64,000 nucleotides of DNA from Pseudomonadota bacterium (GCA_029563075.1 JAKQTN010000067.1:55775-119774); one strand, 5' to 3'; positions 10,200 through 20,866 are shown, numbered from the stretch's first letter. The notes: generated by a model from the letters alone, not told the origin. Made by a program: numbers and translations.

Positions 10200-11424
10200 C
10201 CTTAACACCCAAATTTTAATAGGGGCAATTGCTGGTGTAGCAGTCGGACTGTATTTTCAAACACTAGGTGCAGAAAACCCTGTCGCACAGGGAGGTTTGT
10301 ATGCCTCCGGCCTGGTCGGCATGCTGTTTATCGATTTGCTCAAAATGATCTTGATTCCACTGGTGTTTTGCTCAATCACCGTGGGGATTGCCAATTTGCG
10401 GCAACACCAGCAAATGCATCACGTTTGGGTAACCACACTCCTGTTTTTTGTATGCTCTATGGGGATTGCGATAGTGCTGGGCATGGCCGCCAGCCTTTAC
10501 TTCAAGCCGGGTAGCGGGTTGAGCCTGCCGATGTTTGAGCATGCCTTGCAAAACTTTGAAGCAAAGCAATTGCCGCTACCCGAATTTTTCGCACAGTTTT
10601 TACATGGCTTGTTTGTTAACCCATTTAAAGCGTTAAGTGAAGGTAACGTGCTGGCTGTGGTGTTATTCGCGCTGATATTGGGCGTCACGCTGGTGATGGG
10701 CGGCGAGCGTTATAAAAGTATTTTATCTCTGCTGCAAGAAGGCCTGGAAATCACCATGCGTATAGTCGGCTGGGTGATGCGCTTGGCGCCACTCGGCATC
10801 ATGGCGCTGCTGATTAAGCTGGTTGCGGTGCAGGATGTTGCCATGCTGGGCACGCTGGCCAAGTTTGTGGTGCTTGTTATCGGCACGCTGCTGTTGCACG
10901 GCATCGTGATATTGCCATTGACGCTGTATTTATTTACAGGCAAGTCGCCGCTCTGGTTTTGGCGCGGGGCGCGCGAGGCTTTGGTGACGGCATTCGCTAC
11001 CAGTTCAAGCTCGGCCACTTTGCCGGTTACCCTGCGTTGTGCAGCGCAGCATTTACAGGTAAAGCCAGAAATCGCCGGGTTTGTGATTCCGCTTGGCGCC
11101 ACCATTAACATGGATGGCACAGCCTTATATGAAGCTGCTGCCGCGCTGTTTGTCGCTAATCTAGTCGGCGTGGACCTTAACCTGACTCAGCAGCTGATAG
11201 TATTTTTCACCTCCATGATCGCCGCCATGGGCGCGCCAGGCATTCCCAGCGCAGGCATGGTCACGATGGTGATGGTGCTGCAATCGGTCGGCTTGCCTGC
11301 CGAAGCGATTGCGATTTTGCTGCCCATAGACCGCCTGCTCGATACCTTGCGTACCACGGTAAATGTGCAGGGTGATATGGTGGGGAGTCTGGTAGTGCAA
11401 AAACTTGTAAATAGCGAAAAATAG
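10186..11424 (+). CDS. Dicarboxylate/amino acid:cation symporter (DAACS family)
   Basis: ATSSSSATLPVTLRCA, GATINMDGTALYE, GAPGIPSAGMV motifs. Confidence 0.92.
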   Translation: MKLPSLNTQILIGAIAGVAVGLYFQTLGAENPVAQGGLYASGLVGMLFIDLLKMILIPLVFCSITVGIANLRQHQQMHHVWVTTLLFFVCSMGIAIVLGMAASLYFKPGSGLSLPMFEHALQNFEAKQLPLPEFFAQFLHGLFVNPFKALSEGNVLAVVLFALILGVTLVMGGERYKSILSLLQEGLEITMRIVGWVMRLAPLGIMALLIKLVAVQDVAMLGTLAKFVVLVIGTLLLHGIVILPLTLYLFTGKSPLWFWRGAREALVTAFATSSSSATLPVTLRCAAQHLQVKPEIAGFVIPLGATINMDGTALYEAAAALFVANLVGVDLNLTQQLIVFFTSMIAAMGAPGIPSAGMVTMVMVLQSVGLPAEAIAILLPIDRLLDTLRTTVNVQGDMVGSLVVQKLVNSEK

Positions 11425-11483
11425 ATGCTCTGGGAGCCGCATGGATATTGCCTTCCAGAGCATGTTCGTTTTCGAAAAAAAGC

Positions 11484-14400
11484 TTAATTCGTTTTAAATT
11501 TTCCGGTTCGGAGCTTTTCTAGCCCATTCATCACCAACGAATATGCTGCCGGCACCACCACTAAAGTCAGTAAGGTCGATGAAATCATGCCGCCGATAAT
11601 GGCGACTGAAAGCGGCCGGTTGGTTTCACTGCCTGCGCCTAAGCCCAGCGCCGCTGGCAGCAAAGCCAGAATAATGGTGAGCGAAGTCATCAATACCGGG
11701 CGTAGTCTGATCGGGCAAGCTTCTTTAAGTGCTTCGTTGATGCTGGCACCTTTTTCACGCAGTTGGTTGGTTAAATCCACCAGCAGAATCGAGTTTTTGG
11801 CGACCAGGCCTATCAGTAACACCAAGCCTATCATCGAGAAAATATTGAGCGTGTCGCCAGAAATCAAAAGAGCGATAAGTCCGCCGATAATAGCGAGCGG
11901 TTGCGCGAGCATGATGATAAGGGGCTGAATAAACGAGTTAAATTGGCTCGCCAGCACCATGTAGAGCAGGACAAAAGCGAGCAAAAATACAAATTTCACG
12001 TTTTTCATGGTTTTGCCAAGCTCTTCGGCCTGGCCTGTGAATTTAACCTTGTAATTTGGTGGCACCAGTTTAGCGATGGTTTTATTCACCAGATCCACCG
12101 CCTCGCCCAGTGGCATGTTGGGGTTGGCGTAAAAATTAACCGCATACTGCAAATCATAGCGGCCAATGACGGCCGCACCCAACTCTGCCTTGAAGCTGGC
12201 CACAGCGTCTAACCTGACCAACTCGCCACTTGCGCTTCGGAGATAAATTTTGCTTAGATCTGCTGCATTTTTAAGCAAGGTTTCGCTTGATTTCAGGCGG
12301 ATGTCGTAACGCTGGCCATCGCTGGTGGAGTCATTATATTTTGCTACATTGATGCCGCCAGCATATAAACTCACGGCGGTGGCAATGTCATTAGCGCTCA
12401 GGTCTAGTGTTGCTGCGCGTGCACGGTCAATCTGCATATTGAGCTGCGGCAAGTCCAGTTGCACATCTACATCCACTTTCCCCATGTCGGGATTGTTGCT
12501 CAAGCTTTGCTGCATCAGCTGCGAAATGCGGCCAATCTCCTGTAAATTGGCGCCTGTCAGGTTGAATTGCAGTTTCTCTGAGCGCTGACCGCGCACTATA
12601 GAGGTGGGTGACGGAATCGCGCGTACGCCGGGAATCTTATCGAATTCTTTTTTTAACTCTTTAATCAGGGTTTGCTGGCTCTTGACCCGTTCTTCTTTAG
12701 GTTTCAAGCGTACATTGATATTGCCCTGGTTGACTTGCCCGCGGGAGCCCGCGCCAATGGTGGCAAAGTAGCTCGCTACTTCATCTTTATGGCTGGCCAC
12801 AGCGGCTTCAACCAGTTTCAGGCGCGAATCTGTGTAGGCCAGGCTCGAACCTAAAGGGGTTTTGATACTGATGCTGAAACTGCTTTCATCCGCTTCCGGC
12901 ACAAAGTCTTTAGCGACATGTTTGAGCGAATAGAAACCAGTGGCACCTACGAAAACAGTGGTGAATAACAAGACCAGGCCACGGTGATCGAGCGCGAAGT
13001 GCAACAGTTTTTTGTAAACGCTTTCCAGCGTATTCAACCCGCGGCCAATAGCCTTGTAAAGCGCATTTTCATTATGGGTAACGCTGAGATAGCGCGAACA
13101 CAGCATGGGCGTGAGCGTGAGCGAAACAAATAACGAAACAAGCACACCAAACGTGACCACCACGGCAAACGATTTAAAAAACATGCCGATGACGCCATCC
13201 ATAAAAATCACCGGCGCGAATATGCACACCAACGATGCAGAGGAGGCCAGCACCGCAAACACTACTTCGTTACTGCCGACAATGGTGGCTTTGGTGCGAA
13301 ACGCCGCTACCGCTAGCGGGTCTTTCAAGTCGCTTGCGCTCAAGCCAGTACCAGCTTCGCCAGACATGTGCCTTAGAATGCTCTCCCGCACCACAATGGC
13401 ATCATCCACCACCACACCGATCAGCAACAGTAAGGCCAGCAAGGTCATGCTGTTGAAGGTGTAGCCGGCAAAATACATTACCGCGATTGCGCCCAGCAAC
13501 GAAACGGGGATTTCCAGACAAATCATCAGCGTAGAGCTGAAAGAGCGCATAAAGATTAATACAATCAGCGCGGCAAACAGCGTTCCTTCAACCAGATGCT
13601 CTTTAAGCGATGCGACAAGCTGGTTGATGAAAATGGAGTCGTTGCTCGAAATTTCGAGCGTCATGCCGGCCGGCAGATTAGGGCGAATATCGGCTTCAAG
13701 CCTGCGTTCGACTTCTTTAATGATTTCCACTGTATTGGCGTTTGCGATTTTCACCATGCCAATGCCCACTGTGGGTTTGCCATTGTAGCGCGCCACCTGG
13801 CGATTGTCTGTAATGCCGTCTTCAATCGTGGCGATGTCTTTTAGACGAATGGGCACGCCAGCTTTTGTGAGCACGACCATATCCGCGAGTGTTTGGGTAT
13901 TATGAAACTCAAGGTCGAGCTTGACCAACTGTTCCGCCTGCTGGCTGACCAGAAAGCCGCCTGGAAGCTGCACGTGTTCGCGATCAAATGCAGAAACTAA
14001 ATCGTTGGCGGTGAGTTTGTAGGCAGCCATGCGCTCCGGCGAGACATTAACGCGAATCACCCGGTCGCGGCGGCCGCCAAGCGTCACTTCGCCTACGCCC
14101 TGAATGGTTTCAAATTTCTTCTTCAGTACGTTATTGGCGTACAAATTGAGTTGCTGGATGGTGCGGTCGCCGCTCAAAGCCAGCCAGATCACGGGTGCAG
14201 CGTTGGTGTCGACCTTTTGCACAGTTGGCGGATCGGTGTCGTCGGGCAGGCGGCGCAATACCTGATTCACTTTGGCTTGCACCTCGTTGTACGCCACATC
14301 GATGTTCTTGCTCAACGCAAAGGTAATTTTGATGCTGGAAACGCCGGGCGATGAAGCAGACTCAATATGCTCAATGCCGGGTGTGGTATTGACGGCGGAT

Positions 14401-14603
14401 TCAATCACGCTGGTGATGCTGGTATCAACCACTTCCGGGTCAGCGCCGCGCAAGGTGGTATTGACCATAATGATCGGGAAATCAATAGAAGGGATGCGGT
14501 CTACGCCAATGCGCTGGTAAGCGATGAGGCCGAATAGTATGATGACGCCGGATAGCATCCAGGCGAGGACGTGGCGTTTTATCGATAGTTCAGGCAGCGT
14601 CAT
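11484..14603 (-). CDS. Efflux RND transporter permease subunit
   Basis: 1039 aa AcrB/MdtB-like; SIDFPIIMVNTTLRGADPEVVD N-terminus; GVVVDDAIVV motif. Confidence 0.93.
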   Translation of the reverse strand: MTLPELSIKRHVLAWMLSGVIILFGLIAYQRIGVDRIPSIDFPIIMVNTTLRGADPEVVDTSITSVIESAVNTTPGIEHIESASSPGVSSIKITFALSKNIDVAYNEVQAKVNQVLRRLPDDTDPPTVQKVDTNAAPVIWLALSGDRTIQQLNLYANNVLKKKFETIQGVGEVTLGGRRDRVIRVNVSPERMAAYKLTANDLVSAFDREHVQLPGGFLVSQQAEQLVKLDLEFHNTQTLADMVVLTKAGVPIRLKDIATIEDGITDNRQVARYNGKPTVGIGMVKIANANTVEIIKEVERRLEADIRPNLPAGMTLEISSNDSIFINQLVASLKEHLVEGTLFAALIVLIFMRSFSSTLMICLEIPVSLLGAIAVMYFAGYTFNSMTLLALLLLIGVVVDDAIVVRESILRHMSGEAGTGLSASDLKDPLAVAAFRTKATIVGSNEVVFAVLASSASLVCIFAPVIFMDGVIGMFFKSFAVVVTFGVLVSLFVSLTLTPMLCSRYLSVTHNENALYKAIGRGLNTLESVYKKLLHFALDHRGLVLLFTTVFVGATGFYSLKHVAKDFVPEADESSFSISIKTPLGSSLAYTDSRLKLVEAAVASHKDEVASYFATIGAGSRGQVNQGNINVRLKPKEERVKSQQTLIKELKKEFDKIPGVRAIPSPTSIVRGQRSEKLQFNLTGANLQEIGRISQLMQQSLSNNPDMGKVDVDVQLDLPQLNMQIDRARAATLDLSANDIATAVSLYAGGINVAKYNDSTSDGQRYDIRLKSSETLLKNAADLSKIYLRSASGELVRLDAVASFKAELGAAVIGRYDLQYAVNFYANPNMPLGEAVDLVNKTIAKLVPPNYKVKFTGQAEELGKTMKNVKFVFLLAFVLLYMVLASQFNSFIQPLIIMLAQPLAIIGGLIALLISGDTLNIFSMIGLVLLIGLVAKNSILLVDLTNQLREKGASINEALKEACPIRLRPVLMTSLTIILALLPAALGLGAGSETNRPLSVAIIGGMISSTLLTLVVVPAAYSLVMNGLEKLRTGKFKTN

Positions 14604-14605
14604 TT

Positions 14606-14727
14606 AAAAATCCAAACTTCGTCATCATGCTGTGTTGCGCGCAAAAAATTACTCCTTACATAATCAAACATATGCGGCGTCGCAATTTTTTGCGCGCGCC
14701 TTGCCTGATTTAGAACTTTGAATTTTT
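14606..14727. repeat. Intergenic palindromic element, copy A (122 bp)
   Basis: Outer arms AAAAATCCAAACTTC / GAACTTTGAATTTTT (13/15 paired), inner perfect 14-bp IR 14637-14650 / 14684-14697; core aligns by eye with 62471-62594. Confidence 0.7.
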
Positions 14728-14753
14728 AGAAGCATTTTAATAAACAATAGTAA

Positions 14754-15857
14754 CTAGTTTTTTTCATGACCAATCTTGACTGGTGCCCCATTCGTCAAAA
14801 AGCCGGCGCCGTCCACCACGATGACATCATTCGCTTTCAAGCCTTCCAGCAGTTCAATCATGCCATTTTGGCGCAAACCGGTTTTTACGACTGCCTGATA
14901 TGCAATATTGTTGCGTACGACATAAACCACTTCACCCGCAGGGCGCAGCACCAGGCTTTGCTCGGGAATCATCATGGCGGCTGCCTGCGAGCCTAAAATC
15001 ACGGTACCAGTAACGCTGGCGCCAGGTTGCCAGCCGGGGGCGTCTAGCACGTCCGCAATCACGTCTACTGTGCGGCTGCCTTCAGTAATCATGGGTTTTA
15101 GTTCGTGAATCACGGTTTCGACCGGTTTGTCGCTGGTGGGTGTTGTGAGCCGTACTTTGAGGCCAGGTTTGAGTTGTGCGCCGATGTGTTCTGGAAAAGG
15201 CAGATGCGCGCGTAATCTCTGTTTGGAAATAATTTGCACGATGGGATCCCCCACACGCACGAAATCGCCCGTATCCACAATTTTTTTCTCTATCACACCG
15301 CTGACAGGTGCAAGCACCCTGGTTTTTCTGCTGCTGTGGTTGATGCTCGCGACGCGCGCTCTCGCTGCCTCAAGTTGTTGTTTCAGTACGTTTTGCTGGG
15401 CAATGTCGTTATCTACCGCGTTTTGGGAGATAAATTTTTTATCAACTAAAGCCTGGTTGCGGGCAACGATTTTGGCCTGGTTTTCCAATAATGCCTGAAT
15501 GCGCGCAATTTCCGCCTGTGCTTCATTGCGCTGCATGGTGAAATCGGCGGCATCTAAAATGGCGATGAGTTGCCCCTGTTTGACGGTTTGACCAGGGTTA
15601 ACCAGCACTTTAACCACGCGTGCAGCCACCTCTGCTGCTACCGTTGGGTCTACCAGGCCTTCCAGCGAGCCGATGGCCACTTCTGTAGTTTCAATCGCTT
15701 GGTTCTTGACTTCAGTAATGGTAACAAGGGTAGGTTTCTGGCCTTTTTTTTCAGACTTTTCAGCTGTTCCATCGTCTTTTGCGCCGCAGGCGATCAATAG
15801 CAAAGATAGCAGCCCGATAAAAAGAGAGGAAGAGATGTTGTGCATAAATGTCTTCAT
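14754..15857 (-). CDS. Efflux RND transporter periplasmic adaptor subunit (lipoprotein)
   Basis: Lipobox (LLIACGAKDD), membrane-fusion-protein fold, adjacent to RND permease. Confidence 0.9.
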   Translation of the reverse strand: MKTFMHNISSSLFIGLLSLLLIACGAKDDGTAEKSEKKGQKPTLVTITEVKNQAIETTEVAIGSLEGLVDPTVAAEVAARVVKVLVNPGQTVKQGQLIAILDAADFTMQRNEAQAEIARIQALLENQAKIVARNQALVDKKFISQNAVDNDIAQQNVLKQQLEAARARVASINHSSRKTRVLAPVSGVIEKKIVDTGDFVRVGDPIVQIISKQRLRAHLPFPEHIGAQLKPGLKVRLTTPTSDKPVETVIHELKPMITEGSRTVDVIADVLDAPGWQPGASVTGTVILGSQAAAMMIPEQSLVLRPAGEVVYVVRNNIAYQAVVKTGLRQNGMIELLEGLKANDVIVVDGAGFLTNGAPVKIGHEKN

Positions 15858-16411
15858 TATAGTTTTTTAATTTGTTTTATTTTGTGCCAATCAAAATATG
15901 GTCCAGGATCGGTTTTACGGCCTGGTGCAATATCTGAATGCCCAACAATATCTTGTATAGGGTAAGCCTTACTCAAACATTCAAGCAGCAAGTTAAGCGT
16001 ATGGTATTGTGCTGGTTCAAATGCCTCAAAATCACTGCCTTCCAGCTCAATTCCGACAGAAAAATCGTTACAACGTTCACGATCCTGCCAGTTTGATACG
16101 CCCGCATGCCAGGCGCGCTGCAGACACGATACAAATTGAATCAGTTCGCCATCGCGCCGAATGAGAAAATGTGACGATACTTTGCGCGCGTAAATTTCGG
16201 CATAGTAAGGGTGTTCATTGGGATCAAGCTGGTTGGTGAATAATTGCACGATGCCAGCACCCCCGTATTCATTGGGAGGCAGGCTGATGTTGTGAATGAC
16301 AATCATATTCACCGAACAGTGTTCTGGCCTTGCGTCATAATTGGGTGAGGAGATTTGTGTGGCAGGCTCAACATAGCCGGCCGCATTCAGTTTTAATTTA
16401 TTGTTCGGCAT
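15857..16411 (-). CDS. ampD: 1,6-anhydro-N-acetylmuramyl-L-alanine amidase AmpD
   Basis: Amidase_2: VIHNISLPP, SVGIELEG, IVGHSDIAPGRKTDPGP. Confidence 0.92.
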   Translation of the reverse strand: MPNNKLKLNAAGYVEPATQISSPNYDARPEHCSVNMIVIHNISLPPNEYGGAGIVQLFTNQLDPNEHPYYAEIYARKVSSHFLIRRDGELIQFVSCLQRAWHAGVSNWQDRERCNDFSVGIELEGSDFEAFEPAQYHTLNLLLECLSKAYPIQDIVGHSDIAPGRKTDPGPYFDWHKIKQIKKL

Positions 16412-16474
16412 GCAAATAAGGGTGTTATCAGCTAGAATTCTGTTTATTAAGTAGTTTATTGTAAAGGTAAAACC

Positions 16475-17476
16475 ATGGTTTTTGTGCTGCTTTTGGCGAT
16501 GTTGGTGGTAATTTTAATTGCGGCAGAAGTGTTTACTAACGCGCTGGAACATTTGGGCGAAAAGCTCGGCATTTCTGAGGGCGTGACCGGTTCGCTCTTC
16601 GCCGCGGTTGGCACAGCCTTGCCGGAAACTTCCGTGCCCTTGCTTGCTTTGCTTGCAGGTACACAAAATGCAGCCACCAATGAAGAAATCGGCGTAGGGG
16701 CGATTTTAGGCGCGCCATTGATGCTGGCTACTTTGTCGGTGTGCCTGATGGCGGTTTCGGTATGGAAGCGTCGCGGCACACACGGCCATCTAAGACCAGA
16801 ACGTACCGGCCTAACCCGCGACCTCAATTTTTTTCTGGTTGCATTCGGGTTTGCGACCATCGCGCTCTTCATACCGCACGGTATGGTTGCCGTGCGCTAT
16901 GGCTTAGGTTTCTGCATGGTGATGATCTATTTTATCTATGTGATGGTGACATTACGTGCCTCTAAAGCCCTGGTAGAGGATGGCCATGTCACAGAAGCCG
17001 ATAGCGATATGTTTTTATGTAAATTGGGGCTGCCTAATAACATGGTAGTGATCGTGATACAGCTTTTATTAGGTCTGGGCCTGTTGATTGCGGGTGCGAA
17101 AGGTTTTATTGGCGGTGTGGAAGAAGCTTCGCATCTACTTGGCATTTCCGCGCTGTTGTTATCTCTGCTGATTATTCCTATCGCGACCGAGCTTCCTGAA
17201 AAGGTGAACAGCATCTTGTGGATACGCAAAGGCAAAGACACGTTGGCGTTCGGTAACATTACCGGTGCGATGGTTTTTCAGGGTACGTTGTTGCCGGCGA
17301 TTGGTATTATGCTCACGCCTTGGGAGCCGCGCAAAGAAGTGTTGTGGGGGATTATCGTGACGCTGATTGCTGCAGGCTGGATGCGTTATTTAATGGCTAA
17401 GGGCGGTATCAGAGTCTGGCATTTGCTGGTGAATGGCACTCTGTATATTGGTTATTTGGTCATCGCGCTCAGTTAG
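16475..17476 (+). CDS. Sodium/calcium exchanger (CaCA) family membrane protein
   Basis: Two alpha repeats (AVGTALPETSVPLLAL; IPIATELPEKVNSI). Confidence 0.85.
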   Translation: MVFVLLLAMLVVILIAAEVFTNALEHLGEKLGISEGVTGSLFAAVGTALPETSVPLLALLAGTQNAATNEEIGVGAILGAPLMLATLSVCLMAVSVWKRRGTHGHLRPERTGLTRDLNFFLVAFGFATIALFIPHGMVAVRYGLGFCMVMIYFIYVMVTLRASKALVEDGHVTEADSDMFLCKLGLPNNMVVIVIQLLLGLGLLIAGAKGFIGGVEEASHLLGISALLLSLLIIPIATELPEKVNSILWIRKGKDTLAFGNITGAMVFQGTLLPAIGIMLTPWEPRKEVLWGIIVTLIAAGWMRYLMAKGGIRVWHLLVNGTLYIGYLVIALS

Positions 17477-18870
17477 TTTTCTTCTAAATTATCGCTTTCC
17501 AAATCAGCATCTTCCTCTTTGGCCAGGCCGAGCTTGGCGAGCCTGTAACGCAGTGTTCTAAAACTCACCCCGAGCAATTTGGCTGCTGCGGTTTTGTTGT
17601 TATTGGCTTTTGCCAAGGCTTTTAGAATCGCGCGTTTTTCGATGTCTTCCAGATATTCCGGCAAGCCGATATCCAGTGTTTTACCTGGGTCAAAATGGCC
17701 TGCTTCTTCGCTTCTCACTTTGATTTCTTCACCCATGAACAAGTCATCAGTGCTGATTTTTTGGCCATCACATAAAGCCAGCGCGCGCTCCAGCATGTTT
17801 TCCAGCTCACGTACATTGCCCGCAAAGTGCAGTTCTGAAATAAGTTTTGAAGCGCTTTCTTCAAGCACAGGTACGGCAATTGACTGTGCCATGCACAGTT
17901 TTTGCAATAATTTTTGTGTAAGCTCCGGGATGTCTTCCGGGCGGTCTCGTAATGCAGGCATTTTGAGCTGAATGACATTCAGGCGGTAATATAAATCCTG
18001 CCTGAACAGACCTTGCTCCATCAGGGTGCTTAAATTCTTATGCGTCGCGCTGATAATGCGTACATCCACCGCTTCTTCTGTCGTGCCGCCCACGCTGCGT
18101 ACCTTTTTCTCCTGAATCGCACGCAATAACTTTACTTGCATGGCAAGTGGTAAATCAGCCACTTCGTCCAAAAATAACGTACCGCCGTTCGCTGCCTGAA
18201 ATAAGCCTAGCGTATCCTGCGCGGCGCCGGTAAAGGCGCCTTTTTTGTAACCAAAAAATTCACTTTCCATGAGGTTTTCCGGTATCGCACCGCAATTGAC
18301 AGCAATAAAGGCTTTATCGCGGCGTGAGCTGTTGCTGTGAATCAGCCTGGCCGCCAGCTCTTTGCCGCTGCCCGATTCTCCACTGATATAGACAGGCGCC
18401 TGGCTGCGCGCAAGCTTTTCTATCATGGTGCGCACATAGCTCATGGCGGGCGAGTTGCCGATTAAATCGCCGGTATTTTGTGTTTCTTTTACATCGGTGC
18501 TCGAAAGTTTAAGCGCGGATTCCACAAGCGGGCGCAACTGCTTAAGAGAAATGGGCTTAGTCAAATAATCAAATGCACCCGCTTTTAAGGCAGACACGGC
18601 GTTTTCAGCGCTACCATAAGCGGTAATCACTGCTACAGGCAAGCCCGTGTAATTGGCTGAAATATGCTGCACCAGTTCAAGCCCCAGTCCGTCCGGTAGC
18701 CGCATGTCGGTCAAACACAGGTCATACTTTCTAGTGGCTAGCAGTTGTTTGGCCTCTTCCAAATTTCCGGCGCTGTCCGCCCTGATATCCATGCGTTCCA
18801 GTGTCAATACTACCAGCTCGCGAATATCGGTTTCGTCGTCAACTACCAAACAATTAAACTGTTGCGCCAT
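17473..18870 (-). CDS. pilR: Sigma-54-dependent response regulator, PilR-type
   Basis: Receiver domain, AAA+ (GESGSGKELAARLIH, GAFTGA), Fis-type HTH; adjacent to pilS-like kinase. Confidence 0.85.
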   Translation of the reverse strand: MAQQFNCLVVDDETDIRELVVLTLERMDIRADSAGNLEEAKQLLATRKYDLCLTDMRLPDGLGLELVQHISANYTGLPVAVITAYGSAENAVSALKAGAFDYLTKPISLKQLRPLVESALKLSSTDVKETQNTGDLIGNSPAMSYVRTMIEKLARSQAPVYISGESGSGKELAARLIHSNSSRRDKAFIAVNCGAIPENLMESEFFGYKKGAFTGAAQDTLGLFQAANGGTLFLDEVADLPLAMQVKLLRAIQEKKVRSVGGTTEEAVDVRIISATHKNLSTLMEQGLFRQDLYYRLNVIQLKMPALRDRPEDIPELTQKLLQKLCMAQSIAVPVLEESASKLISELHFAGNVRELENMLERALALCDGQKISTDDLFMGEEIKVRSEEAGHFDPGKTLDIGLPEYLEDIEKRAILKALAKANNNKTAAAKLLGVSFRTLRYRLAKLGLAKEEDADLESDNLEEN

Positions 18871-18876
18871 GTATTA

Positions 18877-20514
18877 CTAAACCTTTTTGATGTGGATGAT
18901 AAATTGCGTACCAGCTTCTGAAGACTTATATTGCAGTTTTGCACCATTGGCATCGGCCAGTTCACGCGCGATATAAAGGCCAAGCCCGGTACCTGATTTC
19001 TCGGTCGTAAAAAATGGCTCAAACAAATGGCTGCGCACACTTTCCGGAATGCCAGAACCATCATCACTAATTTCGATATGCACCGTTTTTGTTTTTTCTG
19101 TCAAAGCAAGCGTCAATTTTAGGCTATTTTCAGCTTTTTTACAGTGACGCCAGCCATTTTTACACAGGTTCCATAAAATTTGATTTAAATGTCGGCGATC
19201 AAACGAAATAACGGTTTCTGCATTAATCAGAGTCAGCTTAAAACAGGAAGCCGGAATTTTCTCTACCGCACAAAACTGCGTATAAAAATCGAAAATAAAA
19301 TGTTCCAGGTGAATCATCTCCTGGTTGGTGCGATCGCGTCGATTCAGTTCCAGGACGTCCTTAATGATTTGATCCAGTCGTTGCACATTATCACCAATGA
19401 TTTGCAGCATGCGCTTGGTGGCTGGGTCGGTATCTTCTTCTTGAAGTAATTGATTGGCGTGGCTGATCGCGCTTAGCGGATTGCGAATCTCGTGGGCGAT
19501 ATTGGCGGTTAACCGGCCCAGTGCAGCCAATTTGACTTGATGCGCCTGCGTTTGCATCTGCGACCAATCCTCAATAAAAATCACGGCGCCCTGATGGCGG
19601 TTTTCTGAGATTGGTAAGAACCTGAGCCGTAATTCGCGTGAAAGCGTGTTCAGTTTAAGGATGTTGGCGGTGATGATATTAGTCGGTGCGAAATCATGTA
19701 ATAATTCTGTCTCTTCCAGCCAATGCTGCATCATGCTGGCGATTTCAGGCGAAACTTCGCTGAGCGGTTTCTCCTGCCAGTTTCTGGATTCCAGACCGAG
19801 CAGCACTTCTGCCTGCGTGTTGTGATGCTTGATCTGAAACTCCTGGTCTACTACCAGCACTCCGTCTTGCATCTCATGCGTAATCAAGGCGTTGATCTGC
19901 GCCATATTCTGTACATCCAGGCCGCGTTGAGAGGCTAATAATTCACTTTGTTTTGCGCGCTTGGCCAGGCTGTATGCCAGCCAGGCCGTGGCGAAACAGC
20001 CCAAACTCAGTAATACCGCAGGCGTGTAATTGCCGGCGGCCTTATCAATAAATAAAATACGGTAGGATTGCTCCAACAAAATGCCAATGCTGGCGATAGC
20101 CGCATAAAATAAGGCTAGGCGGCCTTCACTGATTAAACTGATGCTGGCGATGGCGATAATCAACAATAAGCCAATCCCGCCTTGGCTGCCGTCCTGTGCG
20201 TGCATCATCAGCACAATAAATACAATATCGATGATGATTTGAATCGGCAGGCTGATGTCAATATCGGGTTTTTCCAGCCAGGTAAAAATGGCTGAAATGA
20301 TGCTAAAAACAAAATAGCCAACGACTAAGGCCGAGAATAAATCGGCAGACACTGCCATATTGGCGCTTTGCAGCCAGTTGTTATTGCTGATCACATTTTG
20401 TGTGACCATCAGCAACAGCGCAATCAGAAAGCGATATGCGTTGTAAAGTTTAAGGCTGTGCCAGCGTGTGGTGTTTATCTTGGCGTCCAAATGCGCAACT
20501 AAATCAATCGCCAT
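18877..20514 (-). CDS. pilS: Sensor histidine kinase, PilS-type
   Basis: N-terminal multi-TM, PAS, H-box (IAHEIRNPLSAISHANQLL), HATPase; paired with pilR. Confidence 0.82.
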   Translation of the reverse strand: MAIDLVAHLDAKINTTRWHSLKLYNAYRFLIALLLMVTQNVISNNNWLQSANMAVSADLFSALVVGYFVFSIISAIFTWLEKPDIDISLPIQIIIDIVFIVLMMHAQDGSQGGIGLLLIIAIASISLISEGRLALFYAAIASIGILLEQSYRILFIDKAAGNYTPAVLLSLGCFATAWLAYSLAKRAKQSELLASQRGLDVQNMAQINALITHEMQDGVLVVDQEFQIKHHNTQAEVLLGLESRNWQEKPLSEVSPEIASMMQHWLEETELLHDFAPTNIITANILKLNTLSRELRLRFLPISENRHQGAVIFIEDWSQMQTQAHQVKLAALGRLTANIAHEIRNPLSAISHANQLLQEEDTDPATKRMLQIIGDNVQRLDQIIKDVLELNRRDRTNQEMIHLEHFIFDFYTQFCAVEKIPASCFKLTLINAETVISFDRRHLNQILWNLCKNGWRHCKKAENSLKLTLALTEKTKTVHIEISDDGSGIPESVRSHLFEPFFTTEKSGTGLGLYIARELADANGAKLQYKSSEAGTQFIIHIKKV

Positions 20515-20515
20515 G

Positions 20516-20725
20516 CTATTTCTGGCATTCCGGGTTGTTACAGTAGATTTTGCCGTTTTTGATCAGGCTTTCGCTCATAGGCACATGGCAGCCGCAGTGT
20601 GAACACTGCACGAATTTCTCTTCCGTGCCAGATTGTGTAGGCTTTGGATTTGCGTTTGCGATAAAGCGTTTCACGATTAGATACAATATCCAGACTAAAA
20701 CAATCAGCAATAAAATGCGCGTCAT
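20516..20725 (-). CDS. PP0621-like small protein (TM plus CxxC zinc-ribbon-like)
   Basis: TM helix, CSHCGCHVPMSES...CNNPEC; start chosen at internal MTRILL. Confidence 0.72.
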   Translation of the reverse strand: MTRILLLIVLVWILYLIVKRFIANANPKPTQSGTEEKFVQCSHCGCHVPMSESLIKNGKIYCNNPECQK

Positions 20726-20866
20726 AATTCTTCTCAACTCCCGACCGAACCAAGTATTATAGGGATTGTAACCAAAAGCTGGGCGAAAACAAGTTAGCCT
20801 AGGAACCACAGTCAGTAAAAACTTAAAGCTGATATACTTATACTCACTGATTAAATAACGAAATTC

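Noticed and set aside
11425-11462. ATGCTCTGG...CCAGAGCAT inverted repeat between convergent genes
   Set aside because: Long loop and no clear T-run; possible terminator but not supported enough.
16609-16625. TTGGCACAGCCTTGCC resembling a sigma-54 site
   Set aside because: Lies inside a coding region and the GG-GC spacing is one base short.
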